A stretch of 64,000 bases of DNA from Bin80 sp965261255 (lineage in GTDB: Bacteria > Bacteroidota > Rhodothermia > Rhodothermales > Bin80). Below the pieces are notes generated by a model. The model worked only from the letters and a program-made list of their open reading frames with translations. It ran no database searches and was not told where the DNA came from. The translations under genes and the position numbers were made by a program. Shown in pieces: positions 45,701 through 55,271 of the stretch. The first letter of the stretch is position 1. Each line of letters starts with the position of its first letter. The stretch covers positions 1,488,001-1,552,000 of the forward strand of contig CBDHCQ010000004.1 of NCBI GenBank assembly GCA_965261255.1, in the 5' to 3' direction.

Positions 45701-46771
45701 CAGCTTGCCCTTGTTGAGAACGCTTTCGAGCGGGACCTGGCAAGGCTGCAGTCAGATCTGTTTGACAAATTTTTCGATCTCCTGGACGGATATACGACGA
45801 CATCCAATGTTGAAACACGGGATGGAGAGATTATTGTATCGAAAGGGGGAAAAATCCTTAAGGCCGGCTTTAAGGATGTGCAAGTACACGAGATCAACCC
45901 AAAATTCTCGGTTGAAGGGACGGCTGCAGTGAATCGCAACCTGGGTAAGTTGTTCAAGAACTTTGATGAAGCTGTTGCCAAGATTGACGCAAAGTTTAAA
46001 CGTGAACGTCATCGGGTCCAAATGGGGGATGAACTCTCTCCAGGGATTGTGCAGTTGGCGAAAGTTGCTGTTGCCAAAAAACGCAAGATTCAGGTTGGGG
46101 ATAAGATGGCGGGCCGGCATGGCAACAAAGGGGTTGTTGCACGCATTGTGCCAGTCGAAGACATGCCGTTTCTTGCAGATGGTACGCCAGTTGACATTGT
46201 GCTGAATCCCCTGGGGGTACCCTCCCGAATGAATCTGGGCCAGATCTACGAAACACTTCTTGGCTGGGCCGGTGCTAAACTGGGCAAACGGTTTGCTACT
46301 CCAAGTTTTGATGGTCCAACCATGGACGATCTCGCCGAGGCCATGGAGGAAGCGGGATTACCGGTAGATGGCAGGACACAACTGTACGATGGGTTAACGG
46401 GAGAACCGTTTGACCAGAAGACTACGGTTGGACAAATTTATATGTTGAAGCTAAGTCACCTAGTTGACGATAAGATTCATGCCCGATCAATTGGGCCGTA
46501 TAGTCTGATCACCCAGCAACCCCTGGGCGGTAAAGCACAGTTCGGTGGGCAAAGACTCGGTGAAATGGAAGTGTGGGCAATGTATGCCTATGGTGCTTCA
46601 AATGTGTTGAAAGAGATGCTCACTTTCAAAAGTGACGATGTGCAGGGGCGCTCTAAGACATACGAATGTATTGTCAAAGGGGAGAATATGCCAGCGGCCG
46701 GTACTCCAGAGAGTTTCAACGTTCTTGTTCGGGAACTTCAGGGACTCGGTCTAGAGGTAACGCTTGAGTAG
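42767..46771 (+). CDS. rpoB: RNA polymerase beta subunit (~1334 aa)
   Basis: Catalytic-core subunit of RNA polymerase. ATG 42767 (MSEKNGQHVART) is preferred over a GTG two codons earlier. The rifampicin region FFGTNQLSQFMDQTNPLAEL and THKRRMSALGPGGL has wild-type-like key residues (Gln, Asp, His, Ser equivalents), predicting rifampicin sensitivity. GDKMAGRHGNKGVVARIVP and PLGGKAQFGGQRLGEMEVWA are intact. A segment at about 43649-43750 encodes near-repeats of DKxTGE, a lineage-type acidic insertion in the N-terminal lobe. Confidence 0.96.
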   Translation: MSEKNGQHVARTNFARSRSILDYPDFLDVQLGSYEDFVQAKLSPDQRSAEKGLQRIFESQFPIEDTKGRYTLEFFEYSLGAPKHTIEECLSQGLHYAIPVKARLRLSANDDDDEDEADETVEQEVYLGDLPAMTDRGSFIINGAERVVVSQLHRSPGVFFGQAIHANGTRLYSARIIPIRGSWIEFSTDVQNVIWAYIDRKRKMPVTTLLRTLGFGETDEIIRLFNLAKGVSTRTQHHFQRAIGGRLAFDVVKPVTPVRDLDSESGEFRGGYIEQETGVAIEIKTQEADDYVEILDKQTGELIEGLDKETGDPVEYINESTGEVVEERVINRLLLPAEHVITEDDWEILHQYEVGRVYVLHEENADLLDTSSLVKTLRRDPSSNQEEALKELYRVLRDAEPPDSDAAKNILDRLIFSEKRYDLGAVGRYRINKRLGLKVSEETVTLTQEDIVAIIRKLLELRAGRSGLDDIDHLSNRRVRTVGEQLGLQFSLGLARMARTIRERMNARDADSLTPQDLVNAKTISSVINTFFGTNQLSQFMDQTNPLAELTHKRRMSALGPGGLTRERAGFEVRDVHYTHYGRLCPIETPEGPNIGLISSLCVHGRINHFGFIETPYRVVRDGKVTDSIVYLSAEEEDDAVIAQANARIGDDGNFLDSLVRCRYRGEVPSERPDRIQYMDISPNQIVSPSASIIPFLEHDDANRALMGSNMQRQAVPLLRAEAPIVGTGMEGRVARDSRAALVAEGKGVVEYVDARRIIIRYNQSHVARRLAFEEPVKEYSLTKFRRTNQDTCINQKPIVEAGQKVAEGTVLTDGFSTEKGELALGKNVLVAFMPWRGYNFEDAIVLSERLVAEDVFTSVHIESFDLQVRETKRGQEELTREIPNVSVESTKDLDERGIIRVGAEVKAGDIIVGKITPKGETDPTPEEKLLRAIFGDKAGDVKDASLKAPPGMKGVVIDTQLFSRRNSDPESKKREHQQLALVENAFERDLARLQSDLFDKFFDLLDGYTTTSNVETRDGEIIVSKGGKILKAGFKDVQVHEINPKFSVEGTAAVNRNLGKLFKNFDEAVAKIDAKFKRERHRVQMGDELSPGIVQLAKVAVAKKRKIQVGDKMAGRHGNKGVVARIVPVEDMPFLADGTPVDIVLNPLGVPSRMNLGQIYETLLGWAGAKLGKRFATPSFDGPTMDDLAEAMEEAGLPVDGRTQLYDGLTGEPFDQKTTVGQIYMLKLSHLVDDKIHARSIGPYSLITQQPLGGKAQFGGQRLGEMEVWAMYAYGASNVLKEMLTFKSDDVQGRSKTYECIVKGENMPAAGTPESFNVLVRELQGLGLEVTLE

Positions 46772-46816
46772 CTTCAGGCATCCCATTCATTTTTAATATC
46801 CAAAGGCTGATCCACC

Positions 46817-49800
46817 ATGCCGTACGGGAACACCCCATCGCAGAGAAAAACGTTTTTATCCATCACGGTCAATCTCGCTTCACCCGAGGTTATTCTGGAT
46901 AGAAGTCATGGCGAGGTACTAAAGCCGGAAACCATTAACTATCGCAGCTTCAAGCCCGAAAAGGATGGGCTGTTTTGCGAGAAGATCTTTGGTCCGGTTA
47001 AAGATTGGGAGTGCTATTGCAGTAAGTACAAGCGCATTCGCTATAAAGGAATTATTTGTGACCGGTGTGGGGTCGAGGTAACGAGGAAGAGTGTGCGCCG
47101 CGAACGCATGGGACACATTGCTTTGTCAGTGCCGGTAGTGCATATCTGGTATTTTCGGACATTGCCGAATAAGATTGGTCATCTGCTAAATCTTCGCACC
47201 AAGAAGCTAGAAAAGGTTATCTACTATGAAGAATATGTTGTAGTCCAGGCCGGATGTGCTGCCGAACACGGTATTGAAGATAACCAGCTCCTGAAAGAGG
47301 AAGACTACTACGATGTGCTCTACAAGATCAGAGACGACAATAACCGTTTATCTGACGATGATCCTGATAAGTTCATCGCAATGATTGGAGGCGAGGCGAT
47401 TGAGTTTATGCTCAAACGCCTCCAATTGGAAGAACTCTCTCATGAGCTTCGCTTCCAAATTAAAACGGAGAGCAGCCAACAGCGTAAAGCGGACGCGATC
47501 AAGCGGCTCACCGTGGTTGAGGCTTTCCGGGATGCGAACCGGCGTTTGGAGAATCATCCAGAGTGGATGGTATTGCGCGTGATTCCTGTAATACCGCCGG
47601 AATTGCGCCCATTGGTTCCACTTGAAGGAGGCAGGTTTGCAACGAGTGATCTCAATGATTTATATCGTCGAGTTATCATCCGTAATAACCGACTCCAGCG
47701 CCTAATCGATATCAAGGCTCCTGAGGTCATTCTGCGTAACGAGAAGCGTATGCTACAAGAGGCAGTAGACAGCCTTTTTGATAATTCCCGCAAAGCAAAC
47801 GCCGTACGTAGCGATAATAATCGTGCGCTAAAGAGCCTCTCGGACATGCTCAAAGGCAAGCAAGGGCGCTTCCGCCAGAACCTGCTGGGTAAACGCGTGG
47901 ACTACTCGGGGCGATCGGTCATTGTTGTAGGCCCTGAACTGGATTTGCATCAGTGCGGGCTACCCAAAGAAATGGCGGCGGAACTGTTCAAGCCATTCGT
48001 TATACGGAAGCTGATCGAACGAGGGGTTGTGAAGACGGTCAAGAGTGCCAAGAAAGTTGTTGATAAACGAACGGCAGAGGTTTGGGATATCTTGGAAAAA
48101 GTGATCCAGGGACGCCCGGTAATGCTAAACCGAGCCCCTACGCTTCACAGATTGGGTTTTCAGGCATTCCAGCCGGTTCTGACTGAAGGGAAGGCGATTC
48201 AGCTGCATCCACTCGTTTGTACAGCATTTAATGCTGACTTTGACGGAGATCAAATGGCGGTTCATGTCCCCCTCGGACACGCTGCCTGTATGGAGGCGAT
48301 GCTCTTGATGCTCTCAAGCCATAACATCCTGTCGCCAGCTCACGGTGGCCCAATTACTGTACCGACCCAGGATATGGTACTTGGTCTCTATTACCTCACC
48401 AAATCACGCCCTGGTTGCAAAGGGGAGGGGATGCGGTTTGCCTCTCTGACTGAGGTCCGCCAAGCGTTCGATCAGAAACAGGTAGATCTTCATACCAAGA
48501 TTAAAGTTCGCCTCGATACCGGTGAGATCATTGACACGACGGTAGGACGCGTACTGTTCAATGAAGTAGTACCGAAGGGTCTACCATACATCAATGACGT
48601 GCTTACCAAGAAGAACTTGCGGCGCATCATCGGCCAAGTATTGAACGCTACGGATTTTCCGCAGACGGCGCGTTTCCTGGATGAAATCAAACGGGCTGGC
48701 TTTGAGTGTGCTACAACGGCCGGACTAACATTCTCGTTGGCAGATATTGTCGTTCCAGATGAAAAGCTGTCCTTTATTGATTCTGCCAAGGGAAAAGTCG
48801 CTATGGCCCATGCTAATTATGAGGAGGGCTACATCACGGATAACGAGCGCCATAATCAGGTCATAGATATCTGGACGCGAACAAACAACCGTGTATCAGA
48901 AGTTCTTTTTGATACTCTGAAGGAGCACGAGGAGGGCTTCAATGCCATTTACATGATGGCGGATTCAGGTGCCCGTGGTTCAAAGGAGCAGATTCGGCAG
49001 TTGGGAGGGATGCGTGGTCTGATGGCAAAGCCGCAAAAAAGTCTCGTGGGATCTGCAGGAGAGATCATTGAGGATCCTATCGTGTCCAATTTCAAGGAAG
49101 GACTGTCCGTTCTGGAATACTTTATTTCGACGCATGGTGCCCGGAAAGGCCTTGCAGACACAGCTCTGAAAACTGCTGATGCCGGATACCTCACGCGGCG
49201 GCTCGTGGATGTGGCCCAGGATGTGACGATCACACAGTTTGACTGCGGTACACTGCGTGGAATCGGTATTACCTCTCTCAAGGATAATGAGGTTGTGGTA
49301 GAACCACTTGCAGACAGAATCCTTGGTCGCGTTTCGCTGCACGATGTACGGGACCCGCTTACTGACGAGATGATCGTTGCAGCAAATGAACTCATTGACG
49401 AAAGCAAATCCAAGCATATAGCGGAAACCAGCATTGAGCAGGTGGAAATCCGCTCAGTCTTGACTTGCGAATCTAAACGGGGGGCCTGTTCATTATGTTA
49501 CGGGCGTAACCTGGGCACGGGGCGTTTGGTTGAATCTGGCGAAGCAGTGGGCGTCATTGCAGCACAATCAATCGGAGAACCGGGTACACAGTTGACGCTT
49601 CGGACCTTCCACGTTGGTGGTACGGCTAGTCGTATTGAGGCGGAGAGTACGATTAAAAGCAAGTTTGGCGGGCGGGTTGTTTACGAAAACCTGCGCACCG
49701 TTTTGTTTGAAGGGACGAAAGGTCCCATGGAGATTGTTCTTACCCGACAGGGAGGGATCCGAATAGTTGATGACGAGAACCGACAACTATTCTCATCAAT

Positions 49801-51136
49801 CATTCCATTTGGTGCTGAGGTGCTTGTGGCGGAGGGAGCCATGATAGAGAAGGAAGCGATTCTTGCCAGTTGGGATCCATACAACAGCGTAATCCTGTCT
49901 GAGGTATCGGGGTCGGTCGTGTTTCACGACATTATTGAAGGAACCACGTTGAGGGAGGAGTCGGATAAGCTTATTGGTCACAAGGAAAAGGTTGTTATTG
50001 AAACGCGTGAGCGCTCATTAACCCCAGCAATTCGCATTTCCATGGCGAACGGCAAACATCGGGAATATCCATTGCCTGTACGTGCCAGATTGCAGGTCAA
50101 CGAAGGAGAAATAGTTCAGGCTGGTCAGGTGTTAGCAAAGATACCTCGACAGTCGGCGAGGACTCGTGACATTACTGGTGGTTTGCCTCGTGTGACGGAA
50201 CTCTTTGAAGCCCGCACTCCAACGGATGCGGCCATCGTAAGCGAAATTGACGGTCTGGTAAGCTTTGGCGGTAGAAAGCGCGGTGCGCAGGAAGTTATCG
50301 TTACGAGTCGTGATGGGATTGATGTGCACACATACCTTGTTTCTCTACAGAAGCATATCCTGGTACATGAAAACGACTTTGTTCGTGCGGGGGATGCACT
50401 TTCGGACGGACAGATATCGCCGCGTGATATTCTGCGGATTAAAGGTGCGCGCGCGGTCCAGGAGTATCTTGTGAATGAGATTCAGGAGGTCTACAGACTA
50501 CAAGGCGTTGCGATCAACGATAAGCATATTGAGGTTATGGTGCGCCAGATGATGCAGAAAGTGTACATCACTGATCCTGGGGATACTTCACTTTTGGAGG
50601 CAGAGGCTATCGCCCGCTTTCAGATTGAAGAGCTCAATGACGCCTTGTATGACAAGTTCGTTGTAACTGATGCCGGTGAATCTGATTTACGGATTGGCGC
50701 TCTGATTGACAGACGCCAACTACGTGAAGTGAATTCAGAAATGAGACGACGTGATTTACAGAGTGTTACGGTGCGAGAAGCGCAACTTGCAGTGGGTGAA
50801 CCAATGCTATTAGGCATCACGCGGGCAGCACTTGCCACTGATTCCTTTGTATCGGCTGCGTCATTCCAAGATACCACCAAGGTATTGACTGAAGCGGCAA
50901 TCGGGGCCAAGGTTGATCCACTCTACGGGCTCAAAGAAAATGTCATTGTCGGTCACCTGATTCCAGCTGGCACGGGGCAACCGCGCTTCCGTGATATTGT
51001 AGTCGGATCCAAGTCGGAACTGGAAGAGCTTCAGGCTGCGATAAATGCAGAACTCGGGCAGACAATTGCCGGGATTGGGGCATCACCGGGCGAGCCTCCG
51101 ATAAAGAGGGCCAAACCGGTACTGGAGCTCGAGTAG
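46817..51136 (+). CDS. rpoC: RNA polymerase beta' subunit (1439 aa)
   Basis: Active-site subunit. The N-terminal zinc site is ECYCSKYKRIRYKGIICDRC. The catalytic loop NADFDGDQMAVHVPL has its three Asp residues, and the bridge-helix/trigger-loop parts (TVPTQDMVLGLYYLT, SIGEPGTQLTLRTFHVGGTA) are present. A second zinc site is CESKRGACSLCYGRN. The C-terminus ends in a variable tail rich in Pro/Glu. It ends the cluster, 40 bases before a convergent permease gene; no clear terminator hairpin was found between them. Confidence 0.96.
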   Translation: MPYGNTPSQRKTFLSITVNLASPEVILDRSHGEVLKPETINYRSFKPEKDGLFCEKIFGPVKDWECYCSKYKRIRYKGIICDRCGVEVTRKSVRRERMGHIALSVPVVHIWYFRTLPNKIGHLLNLRTKKLEKVIYYEEYVVVQAGCAAEHGIEDNQLLKEEDYYDVLYKIRDDNNRLSDDDPDKFIAMIGGEAIEFMLKRLQLEELSHELRFQIKTESSQQRKADAIKRLTVVEAFRDANRRLENHPEWMVLRVIPVIPPELRPLVPLEGGRFATSDLNDLYRRVIIRNNRLQRLIDIKAPEVILRNEKRMLQEAVDSLFDNSRKANAVRSDNNRALKSLSDMLKGKQGRFRQNLLGKRVDYSGRSVIVVGPELDLHQCGLPKEMAAELFKPFVIRKLIERGVVKTVKSAKKVVDKRTAEVWDILEKVIQGRPVMLNRAPTLHRLGFQAFQPVLTEGKAIQLHPLVCTAFNADFDGDQMAVHVPLGHAACMEAMLLMLSSHNILSPAHGGPITVPTQDMVLGLYYLTKSRPGCKGEGMRFASLTEVRQAFDQKQVDLHTKIKVRLDTGEIIDTTVGRVLFNEVVPKGLPYINDVLTKKNLRRIIGQVLNATDFPQTARFLDEIKRAGFECATTAGLTFSLADIVVPDEKLSFIDSAKGKVAMAHANYEEGYITDNERHNQVIDIWTRTNNRVSEVLFDTLKEHEEGFNAIYMMADSGARGSKEQIRQLGGMRGLMAKPQKSLVGSAGEIIEDPIVSNFKEGLSVLEYFISTHGARKGLADTALKTADAGYLTRRLVDVAQDVTITQFDCGTLRGIGITSLKDNEVVVEPLADRILGRVSLHDVRDPLTDEMIVAANELIDESKSKHIAETSIEQVEIRSVLTCESKRGACSLCYGRNLGTGRLVESGEAVGVIAAQSIGEPGTQLTLRTFHVGGTASRIEAESTIKSKFGGRVVYENLRTVLFEGTKGPMEIVLTRQGGIRIVDDENRQLFSSIIPFGAEVLVAEGAMIEKEAILASWDPYNSVILSEVSGSVVFHDIIEGTTLREESDKLIGHKEKVVIETRERSLTPAIRISMANGKHREYPLPVRARLQVNEGEIVQAGQVLAKIPRQSARTRDITGGLPRVTELFEARTPTDAAIVSEIDGLVSFGGRKRGAQEVIVTSRDGIDVHTYLVSLQKHILVHENDFVRAGDALSDGQISPRDILRIKGARAVQEYLVNEIQEVYRLQGVAINDKHIEVMVRQMMQKVYITDPGDTSLLEAEAIARFQIEELNDALYDKFVVTDAGESDLRIGALIDRRQLREVNSEMRRRDLQSVTVREAQLAVGEPMLLGITRAALATDSFVSAASFQDTTKVLTEAAIGAKVDPLYGLKENVIVGHLIPAGTGQPRFRDIVVGSKSELEELQAAINAELGQTIAGIGASPGEPPIKRAKPVLELE

Positions 51137-51176
51137 CTGCGTACGTTAGTTTCAGTGCCCTTGGAGCCGTCTGATA

Positions 51177-52943
51177 TCAGATGGAACCATGGCGATTTGA
51201 AGTGGACTTTCTCACCTCCAGGGTAATTATATCCGTACCGTGGTAGCGTTCATGCTGGACAGAGGTGGTCAAGTGCTTAAGCATCCGGAGTGAGACCTCT
51301 CTCTCCAGGTCCGGAGCCGAAAAATCCGATCCCATAAGTGCAATCCGGTCCTGGAGATTCTCCTTTGAGTCGGCAGCAATAAACTCTAGGACAGCCTGCT
51401 CCGACTCTGCTTTGATCATCAGTTGGAGGAGTCCTTTTTCTTCGGCCGTTTCTGTTTGGTTGCAAAGTATCAGTAATGCCTCTTCGGCAGCCCCCTCAAC
51501 TTGTATGGTGAAGTCACTGGACCAGGAGTGGGCCTTGGAAAATCTTTGCACAAAGGAGTTTATCTCTGGAAGAGAATCGATTTCCAAGTCTACTACCATA
51601 CGCTTCCGGGTCTTAAACGCGAACTCAGATACGAGGGTTAACAGAATGGCAACCAAGCCACCCCCAACCATACCATTTTCGAATGTTCCTGCCGCAATAC
51701 TGCTCACGAAATCTGGAAAAATTGCACCACTTTGAAGTCCTGAGCCAATCCAGAAGGAAATCCCGCAGATTAGCCCATTTCGATAATCAATACCAGATTG
51801 TACTACTATTTTCATCCCCAGCATAAACAGCATAGCAATCAGAACCGTTATAAAGGCCCCGACAACGGGGGGAGGAATCGCAAGAACGAGAGCTAGGAAT
51901 TTTGGAATCAGGGCCAGAAATATAAATATGATCCCGAGTGCAACACCGACAACTCTTGATGCCACGCCGGTAAGCTCAACCATGGACACCGAGCTGGAGT
52001 AGGTCGTATTAGGGATGGTTCCTACCAGTCCAGAGAGCAGGTTACCCACGCCATCTGCCGAGAGCGCCCCCTGAACCGTACGGTGATCGGATGCGCGAGG
52101 AGTCCGCCAGGAGATTTGCTGAATAGCAATCGAATCCCCAACGGTCTCTATGGCTCCAATCATGGTAACGAAGATAAAAGCTGGCAGGAGTGCCCAGAAA
52201 GTGGACCCAAATGATAGATCTATGCCTGGCCAACCCGTAGTTGGAAAGCCAATCCATTCGGCGTCGGCGACTGACTGTGTGTCGTACATACCAAAAAACA
52301 AGGCAACGATAGTCCCAGCAGCTACGCCGATCATCGGTGCCCATAGACGGATTATTCCCCGCGCTTTCATGGCTAACAGCAGCGTAATCACCAGTACGGT
52401 TCCCGCACTCAGCGCAAATCCTGTTGCATCCGCTTCTGAGCCAGGTATCGGTTCCAACATATCAAACAGGATGGGCATTACCGTTACTGCTATGAGCATA
52501 ATCACCGTGCCTGTGACCGTAGGAGTAAGTACACGTCTGAATCGGGCAAGCTTAGCAGCAAAAAGGAGCTGCATGAGTGCCGACACGATGATTAAGGTTG
52601 CCATGGTAGCAGGACCACCCTTTACCAGTGCCCCAATACAAACTCCGATGAAGGCACCAGAGGTGCCCATAAGCAGGATATATCCGGCGCCAACCCTGAA
52701 TTTTCCCAGGGCTTGAAGTATGGTGGAAATACCGCAGACAACTACGGCAGCAAAGACAGCCCAGGCCAGATACTCATTAGCCTCTTCCCCCAGACCTGCT
52801 GAACGGATAATTATGGCTGGCGTGAGTACAACGCCCCCTATACTGAGAAGCGCTAATTGCAATCCCATGCCGATAGTCAGAGGCAGGGGCGGCTTTTCGC
52901 TGGGGTCGAATCGAATATCGGTATTGGTAGATACGTTGGCCAT
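51177..52943 (-). CDS. NCS2 nucleobase permease with C-terminal RsbW-like domain (588 aa)
   Basis: Residues about 20-440 form an NCS2 (UraA/XanQ type) uracil/xanthine transporter with ~14 helices: GLQLALLSIGGVVLTPAIII, AGYILLMGTSGAFIGVCIG and FVTMIGAIETVGDSIAIQQ carry the substrate-site Glu and polar residues. Residues about 448-588 are not found in ordinary NCS2 proteins: DSLPEINSFVQRFSKAHSW, AEEALLILCNQTET and EVSLRMLKHLTTSVQHERYH, then a final strand (TDIITLEVRK), which resembles an RsbW/HATPase anti-sigma fold. The Asn-rich ATP motifs look degenerate. I infer a regulatory or sensory tail, possibly without ATPase activity. It converges on rpoC. Confidence 0.8.
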   Translation of the reverse strand: MANVSTNTDIRFDPSEKPPLPLTIGMGLQLALLSIGGVVLTPAIIIRSAGLGEEANEYLAWAVFAAVVVCGISTILQALGKFRVGAGYILLMGTSGAFIGVCIGALVKGGPATMATLIIVSALMQLLFAAKLARFRRVLTPTVTGTVIMLIAVTVMPILFDMLEPIPGSEADATGFALSAGTVLVITLLLAMKARGIIRLWAPMIGVAAGTIVALFFGMYDTQSVADAEWIGFPTTGWPGIDLSFGSTFWALLPAFIFVTMIGAIETVGDSIAIQQISWRTPRASDHRTVQGALSADGVGNLLSGLVGTIPNTTYSSSVSMVELTGVASRVVGVALGIIFIFLALIPKFLALVLAIPPPVVGAFITVLIAMLFMLGMKIVVQSGIDYRNGLICGISFWIGSGLQSGAIFPDFVSSIAAGTFENGMVGGGLVAILLTLVSEFAFKTRKRMVVDLEIDSLPEINSFVQRFSKAHSWSSDFTIQVEGAAEEALLILCNQTETAEEKGLLQLMIKAESEQAVLEFIAADSKENLQDRIALMGSDFSAPDLEREVSLRMLKHLTTSVQHERYHGTDIITLEVRKSTSNRHGSI

Positions 52944-52973
52944 TTTTGAAAGCGTGCGATTGGGGGCGCTGGG

Positions 52974-55259
52974 CTAATTCAAGTTTTCAAATTTCTTGTT
53001 AACAATTGGGTAGTGGTGCCATCCTTTAAAGTCAAAATGCCACCATTCTGCTTCATAGACAGTGAATCCCGCTTCCTCCATTACATCGCGGAGGAGTTCT
53101 CGATGGTAGCGGGCCTCACTGCTACTACCGGGATAATCAGAGTATGCACGAGGAGTGAATTCATCGTATCCGCTGACACTGGCTGCAATCTCTCCCGAAG
53201 ATAAGTAATAGAGCCCAATGTCTACTGCACAGCCGCGGTTGTGGCGTGATCCACTTGCGGGGTTGGCTACAAAATGTCGCAAGTTGTCGGGGGTGGCATC
53301 GTAGAACATTTTGGTAACGTACCACGGACGATATCCATCGTAGACGACCAGCCCATAGCCTAGCCGATTCAGGGATTGATGAGCCGACAGCAATGCCTCT
53401 GCTGCAGGGCGCTGCAGGAATGCCCGCGCCTGTGTATAGAAGACCTCGTCCATGAAATTATCACGAGTTGCGTAGCGTATATCCAGTTTGATTGTTTCAT
53501 CAAGTGAGGTCAGATCAACCAGATCTACATCTCTAAACACCCCTTCTTCATCTGGAGGAGCTGCTGCCATCGCTCTGCGGCGCAGGGAGTCAATAGGTGC
53601 GCGAGGTATAATCTTGAACACCGCACCCTCCTCTGGCTCAATATTTCGACGTTTGAATACAACGCCTTCAAGGTTCGCCTCAACGGCACGACCGTTGCCG
53701 TCACGAACAAATTTGATGGTTTCTTCCGCATACAGGCTGTTGTAGGGAAAGCGGTAGAGATCATCGGACATTCTTTCCAATGGATATTCAAAGAACCATT
53801 CAATAAGGGCGTGTAGTTGACCATTGGACTCATGGATGTATAAGACATTGTGATCCCATCCATATTCCCCAATCAATCCTTGTTGCTCGATTGTTGGAGG
53901 GGCCGGGCGATGAACTGGACGACGGCCAAAACGCCCGTCGACAGATAGCAGTGTATCATTCGATATACTGAAGTAATCTCCATGTCCCAGTCTTCCGTCT
54001 GTCACAAATACGTTGTCCTCCTCTCTCACAGCCACTCTTACGGGTTCCTTCTCTATAAAGAGTTTTCCATTTCGCTCAGTCAGGACGATATCCTCATCAT
54101 AAGTACCATCAACCGCCTTTGCCGTCATGGAATCCACGACTGTATAAGTGGGTCTAGTCGGTAAGGGGCTGCCATTTTTTGATGCCAGAACAAGATCTAA
54201 TGCGTACGCTGCAATGCGATCAACTACTGAATTGACTGCATCAAGGTTCGCGACAACAGCTACCCCTATTTCCTTATCGGGCAAGGCATAAACACGTGTG
54301 CTGTATCCATAGATCATCCCTGCGTGTCCTATGCGCAATAAACCATTGTGGTCAGATACATGAAACCCTATTCCAAATCCGCTTGAATTGTCTGAGAACT
54401 GCACGGTCCACATTTCCTGGAGTGACCTAGCACTGAGGAGGTCGGGACGCTCATCACGTTCAATGGCGAACAGTGTAAGGATGAATTTTCCCAGGTCCTC
54501 CGTGGTGGAGTACAGGTTTCCTGCCGGTCCAATACCGAGCTCAAATACAGGCGCTTCGGTGAGTTCGGTAGAATCGTAGCGCCACATGTAGCCCATTCCC
54601 AGATTATTTCGCAAATCTTCGCGGGGTACGAAACTAGTATTTTCGAGTCCCATCGGATCAATCAACTGGGATTGAACAAATTCATTGAAGGGCACGCCAG
54701 CGGCCTGACTCAGTATGTAGCCTGCCAGGCTTACAGCAGCATTGGAGTATTTATTTCGCTTTCTCGGCTCACTGATCAGCCGTGTATTGTTCAGGCTTTC
54801 CACGGTACTGGACAGTGTAGGGGATGTATCGTCGAAATAATGTCCTATGGGAGGCTCACGAACCAGCCCAGACCTGTGGCTGAGCAGTTGCCTTAGTGTA
54901 ATGGGGATATCATATGGCTTATCCGGGGCAAAATCAGGTACCCAGGAAGTAACGGGTTCGTCAAGACTCAAGAGACTGTCTTCAACCATCTGCATCACTG
55001 CGAGTGCAGTAAAAAGTTTGGAAACAGAGGCTACACGATATACAGTTTGCGAGGTGGTAGGTACTCTGGGTGCAGCCTCCCCATAACCTTTTGTCCAGGC
55101 GATCTGGTCCCCGTCGACTACGGTGATGGAGAGGGCAGGGATCTCCTTGGCAGTTAGTTCAGAGGATATGAACGAATCTATGCGGGCCTCCCATGAAGGC
55201 AGTGGTTGATCGGAGCAGGCAACCAGCAGGCATAGTCCGAGTGCAACTGAGTATCGCAT
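52974..55259 (-). CDS. Serine hydrolase fused to a VanX-type D-Ala-D-Ala dipeptidase (761 aa)
   Basis: Envelope protein with two peptidoglycan-type hydrolase modules. ATG 55259 opens a lipoprotein-like signal (lipobox LVAC); a TTG start 12 bases earlier is possible. The class C beta-lactamase/serine hydrolase domain (about 25-365) has SVSK at 78-81, YSN in the second motif and HAG in the third. A ~150-residue beta-rich spacer follows. The last ~190 residues are an M15D peptidase: SRHNRGCAVDIGLY supplies the SxHxxGxAxD zinc ligands and EAEWWHFDF the catalytic Glu and His. A combined cell-wall remodelling role is inferred. Confidence 0.85.
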   Translation of the reverse strand: MRYSVALGLCLLVACSDQPLPSWEARIDSFISSELTAKEIPALSITVVDGDQIAWTKGYGEAAPRVPTTSQTVYRVASVSKLFTALAVMQMVEDSLLSLDEPVTSWVPDFAPDKPYDIPITLRQLLSHRSGLVREPPIGHYFDDTSPTLSSTVESLNNTRLISEPRKRNKYSNAAVSLAGYILSQAAGVPFNEFVQSQLIDPMGLENTSFVPREDLRNNLGMGYMWRYDSTELTEAPVFELGIGPAGNLYSTTEDLGKFILTLFAIERDERPDLLSARSLQEMWTVQFSDNSSGFGIGFHVSDHNGLLRIGHAGMIYGYSTRVYALPDKEIGVAVVANLDAVNSVVDRIAAYALDLVLASKNGSPLPTRPTYTVVDSMTAKAVDGTYDEDIVLTERNGKLFIEKEPVRVAVREEDNVFVTDGRLGHGDYFSISNDTLLSVDGRFGRRPVHRPAPPTIEQQGLIGEYGWDHNVLYIHESNGQLHALIEWFFEYPLERMSDDLYRFPYNSLYAEETIKFVRDGNGRAVEANLEGVVFKRRNIEPEEGAVFKIIPRAPIDSLRRRAMAAAPPDEEGVFRDVDLVDLTSLDETIKLDIRYATRDNFMDEVFYTQARAFLQRPAAEALLSAHQSLNRLGYGLVVYDGYRPWYVTKMFYDATPDNLRHFVANPASGSRHNRGCAVDIGLYYLSSGEIAASVSGYDEFTPRAYSDYPGSSSEARYHRELLRDVMEEAGFTVYEAEWWHFDFKGWHHYPIVNKKFENLN

Positions 55260-55271
55260 TGGGAATGTCAA

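Noticed and set aside
51137..51176. Terminator between rpoC and the convergent permease gene
   Set aside because: No stem followed by a T-run is visible in the 40 bases; only weak inverted pairs exist.
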